Shown here: piece by piece, positions 60,297 to 64,000 of the stretch
How positions within the stretch are numbered: position 1 is the first letter of the stretch
Layout of the letters: each line of letters begins with the position of its first letter
Translations under genes and position numbers: made by a program
Notes under the pieces: model-generated
Told to the model about the DNA's origin: nothing
The model's input: only the letters and a program-made list of their open reading frames with translations
Database searches by the model: none
From: Allium sativum
Lineage: Eukaryota; Streptophyta; Magnoliopsida; Asparagales; Amaryllidaceae
Direction of reading: 5' to 3'
DNA length: 64,000 nucleotides
Assembly: GCA_030737875.1 (NCBI GenBank)
Contig: CM060923.1
Location: 492,802,453-492,866,452, forward strand

Positions 60297-62170
60297 CTAG
60301 ATGATTTAGTAACACTCCATCCAAACCCTTCCTCCTTCAATTTCAACAAACAAGCTTCCATTTTTGGACAAAGAGCACAATTCCAGTTAGTTGCCTCTTC
60401 TCTTCGATTGGACATTTGCAACATAAGCTTAATCCGAATACCATCAAGACATGCAGTTACAGGCAGACTTCTTTCATCCAAGATCCATGAATTGAAATCT
60501 CTGCTATGTTAGATTTATTTTCACCATATCTTTTTCCAGAAAAACATATCAGCCCAATGATCATATGACTTATCATTCAAATATTCAATAGCTTTTGCAC
60601 CCCCAATTTCTTTAAATTTAGCCATAGCTTTTTCAAATTCATATGCATTTGAAACTAAAGCACACTGTTCTAGCAAATGACCTACCCAAGAACCCCTCCC
60701 ACTTTTAACAATACCAGCAATATTACTTTGCATATGATGTTGGCAGTGAGAATGATGGCTATTTGGAAAAAATTAAGGAATACTCAACAACAAACCCCAA
60801 TGTCTATCACTTAAAAAAGTCAATGGTTTAGCAAACCTAAGAGCATCTCTTAAGTGGTTCAAAAACCAACTCCAACACTCTTCATTTTCTTTAGGCACAA
60901 GAGCCATTGCCAATAGAAAGAAACCCGAAACATAAAACAACACCAACAATTATTCTAAATAACATTTTCCAAGAATAAAAATTAAATTTTTTAGTAATAC
61001 TACAGAACATGATAAAATTAATGAACTACATAAAAAAGATATATTGTTCTATCTTTTTTCTTTTATTAAATTACAAGTTCCTATTTACTGAATTTTAAAA
61101 CTATAATACAATAACTTGATTATCAATATCTAATTATGTACTAAATAAGAAAATAATTAATAACATTACATACCTTGATTCCCATTTTTAGCAGTCTCTT
61201 CATCTACATCCATAATTGTATAACTTTTCAGATTATATTTCTAAATTGCCTTCAAATATCATACTAAATCATTATATAATTTTTTTCATCACCATATATA
61301 TCACTATTAGCCAATTCCCTACCCTTATAAGCATAATAGCAACTTAAATCCACATCATAATCTCTCCTAAATCTTTTCACAATATCCTTTGTTTTCCTTT
61401 TCGGCTCATCACATATTTGATTAACAAGCAAAGCTCTTACAAGCTCACTGTTAATAACTGGACTACTAACTGATCTAAATTCACCTCCACATGAATGACT
61501 TAGCTGAATATTTTTAACAATCAACTGATCCTATTGCTTCAATTTGCAAGAAGCATGAATTCTAAATGAACAACCATCTACAACACATCGAACTATCACC
61601 CGTTCCTTACAATTCTTAACATATTGTACTTTAAATCCATTTTTCAAATAATATGCAACCATTCTACGAAATCCAATAGCCGAATCAAATATTTGTCCAA
61701 CACCAGTAAAAAATTCTAAATTTGAATTTTTCTTCAACAATTCATGCAAGTTTTTTTCTTGGCAATAAGCAGAGTCTAAATCATCATTATATTCAATCAA
61801 ATTACTACTTGATTCGCCAACACCAACAACTGAGACTGATTTACTACTGTCAACAACAACATCATTTGAATTATTCTTTAAGAATATAAAAACCCAAGAA
61901 ATCCTCCTTTTTAAACCATGACAAGCACAATATAGCTTGTAGATCACTATCCGTCTCAATGTAAGTAGTTTTAGATTCTCGAACATAGAACACATCAAAA
62001 CATAAAGGAGTAAAAGTATTCCACACCTCACAAACCTTACTTCTTACATAACTAATTGATGCATCCAAACCAAGACGAATATTAAATGAATACTTATTAA
62101 AATCAAATATAACCATCGCAGATATATTAGACCTGCAATTCGAAACATAAATAAGTAAATAACTATACAA
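60297..62170 (-). pseudogene. MULE (Mutator-like) transposase, N-terminal and catalytic parts, broken
   Basis: In order on the minus strand: an N-terminal region with KYSFNIRLGLDASISYVRSK; a MuDR DNA-binding block (GFRRMVAYYLKNGFKVQYVK, RCVVDGCSFRIHASCKLKQ); a stop at 61531-61533 with the frame continuing SHSCGGEF and KRKTKDIVKRFRRDYDVDL; a donor-like AAG/GTATGT near 61173; then the transposase core MALVPKENEECWSWFLNHLR and TFLSDRHWGLLLSIP, a stop, and FFPNSHHSHC; then KAIEYLNDKSYDHWADMFF, a frameshift near 60525, and NSWILDERSLPVTACLDGIR. These are the known MULE transposase blocks including the catalytic D (SDRHWG). At least two frameshifts and two stops are visible. The C-terminal SWIM exon is at 48001-48336. 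Terminal inverted repeats were not located. Confidence 0.85.
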
Positions 62171-64000
62171 TTTAAAACTTTTTATAAACCATTTTACAAA
62201 AAGATAAAACTAGTTATCTTTTTAACTACTGTTATGATATTGAATAAAATACAGAATTATACAACAATTTTAAAATAACATAAATGATTTTAAAACATAA
62301 TTGTATTATAATTATTCTGTTATCTTTACATATAATTGCTATATTATCTTTACGTATAATTGTTGTGTTATCTTAACATATAATTATTAATCATTTATCA
62401 TTTGAATTATACATAAAACATAATTGTTGCACAATATAACCATTTTTTTTAAAATTAAATATAACAAATTATCGTTATTTGCCATTGAAGCCCAAATAAC
62501 CACTTATCTTTTTATTTTAAAGACAATTTAAAAAAAAAGATAAAACGAGTTATTTTTTCACTTCTGTTTTCTTAGTGAATTTTTTTATCAAAACTATGCA
62601 AAAAGTACAATTAAATTCACTAATAAACAACCATTAAAAGCACATCTCACATGTTATATGAAATTTCAATTTAATTACACCATACCTTTCAGCAGCCTGT
62701 TCAACTAGAGGAATACTTGAACTTTGAGTTTGCTCTTCCATTGATTGAACTACATAGTCCACAAAAATAAAGAACAAATTATCACATTTCGATATCATAT
62801 ACCTCAATTTCGGATTCAATTATAAATTTATAATTGCTCGGTAAAAATATAATCCAAGATTCAATTCAAAATTTTAAAAATCACTGATATAAAATAAAAT
62901 ATCAAGAAAAAAAATCGCCTCTTAAATATCAAAAATTTAAATTTTTTATGTCGAATTGTAAAATATAAAGAAAAATGAAATTATTAAAACTCACCTGAAA
63001 GAATTAACGATCATAGATCGAATTTGAAAATATTGAAAAATCGGAGATATAGTGATCAAGGCGCCTGATAAATTTGAAGAGATCGATATTTAAAAAAGAA
63101 AACGGCTCGCCATGTTTTCTGTCCTGCAAACTAATTATTTAAAGACCGTGTTCTAAAAAAAACGAATACGTGATTAGGAACCCTTGAAGCAAATATCCTG
63201 TTATTTTAAATCATTTGATTGAATATGAAAATATCAGGATTCAACGAATCGATCACACCAATTATAAATTTTAGATTCGTGATGTGTGAGATTCAAGAAA
63301 TCAATAATTTCAGATGATTTTAAACAAACAAATATTTAAATCAAATAATCATGAAAAAATCAGTAAGTTTCAAGGACCAGATTTTCCAAAGAATTCTTCA
63401 CAACTTTTTCTGACAAGCACAAGAATGATTTTAGATTATTTACATCAAGTTTGAAAACATATTCATGATCCAAAAATAAAAACGGTTTATTTGCAATCAC
63501 TCGAATAAATGTAAATTTTGAGATACAAAGAATCACCAAATAGGATTATTAATTCGAAACTGAGAAGTGTGCGAGATTCAAAATATCAAAGAATTTCAAA
63601 TGATTTCAACAAACAAATATCTAAGACAAATAACCATGAATAGCAATGAATTCCAAGATGTAAACGATGTAATTCAAGACAAATCATAATATCCATGCCA
63701 ATCTGAAAATCAATGAAATTACCACAACTGAAAAATACAGTGTGCTGTAATGAGTATAAATTTTCAAGCCTTTCTAAAATTCATTAGAAGAAACTCAGAA
63801 CAGCAGTAGTGTGTGAAATTCCATTAAATTTTCAGATCTTCAAAAAATTTAGAATTCAAATCAACAGTGTTCAAGATATGACAAGACTACATTAACACTG
63901 TTAGGAATAAGAAAATAAACTTCAAATCAATTGCATAAATTAGAAATGTAAATTCAAGATCTGGAAATGATTAAAAACATCAGAGTTTTATTCAATCAAA
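62171..64000. other. AT-rich region upstream of the MULE transposase
   Basis: No recognised gene. A short minus-strand ORF at 62634-62819 (MEEQTQSSSIPLVEQAAERY) could be an upstream exon but matches nothing known. It may include the MULE 5' UTR and terminal repeat; no end with a 9-bp duplication was recognised, and the element may continue beyond the window. Confidence 0.4.

Overview
This window is plant nuclear DNA, most likely from an angiosperm. The evidence is two chromodomain-bearing Ty3/gypsy elements primed by tRNA-Met, a Tat-type Ty3/gypsy element with two RNase H domains and an antisense gene, PIF/Harbinger, Mutator-like and hAT-type DNA transposons, and a broken kinesin gene resembling the plant calmodulin-binding kinesin KCBP. 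No intact host gene was recognised. The sequence is AT-rich and largely built of nested transposons.

Layout. (1) 1-11875: Tekay/Del-like LTR retrotransposon 'A' on the minus strand. Its left LTR is cut by the window edge. Its gag-pol (8235 down to 3859) has two in-frame stops. (2) 11876-24481: AT-rich sequence holding a decayed KCBP-like kinesin motor fragment (about 14360-15330, minus), microsatellites and little else recognisable. (3) 24485-46852: a PIF/Harbinger transposon with 3-bp TAA target duplications. It carries an apparently intact two-exon Myb/SANT ORF (41981-40983) and a broken transposase (40354-38935). It has itself been invaded by a 13.7-kb Tat/Retand-like retrotransposon (24640-38376, TSD CGTTT), and it holds a 1.04-kb non-autonomous hAT-like element (44413-45452, 8-bp TSD CTTTTGAG) and a 191-bp foldback. 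(4) 46856-48000: AT-rich, with a possible LTR remnant. (5) 48001-62170: a Mutator-like (MULE) transposase pseudogene on the minus strand. It is split by Tekay-like retrotransposon 'C' (48582-60174, TSD TAACT), which sits in what looks like a transposase intron. (6) 62171-64000: AT-rich sequence upstream of the MULE.

The three LTR elements look young: their paired LTRs differ by roughly 25 substitutions in 3.3 kb (A), about 12 in 771 bp (Tat) and about 5 in 3.2 kb (C), counted by eye. All three nevertheless carry premature stop codons in otherwise continuous reading frames, so they probably move, if at all, with proteins made elsewhere.

The most unusual signal is in the LTRs of the two Tekay families. 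Downstream of a recognisable TATA box, in what should be the transcribed 5' leader, lie tandem stem-loops whose arms differ in sequence from copy to copy and between families but still pair: perfectly in the outer stems of three of the four copies and with at most one wobble in the inner stem. This is covariation-like evidence for a conserved RNA (or cruciform DNA) structure. The Tat element shows a second, smaller case: a nested hairpin present both in each LTR and once downstream of pol. The Tat element also carries an antisense gene with two introns whose splice phases agree.
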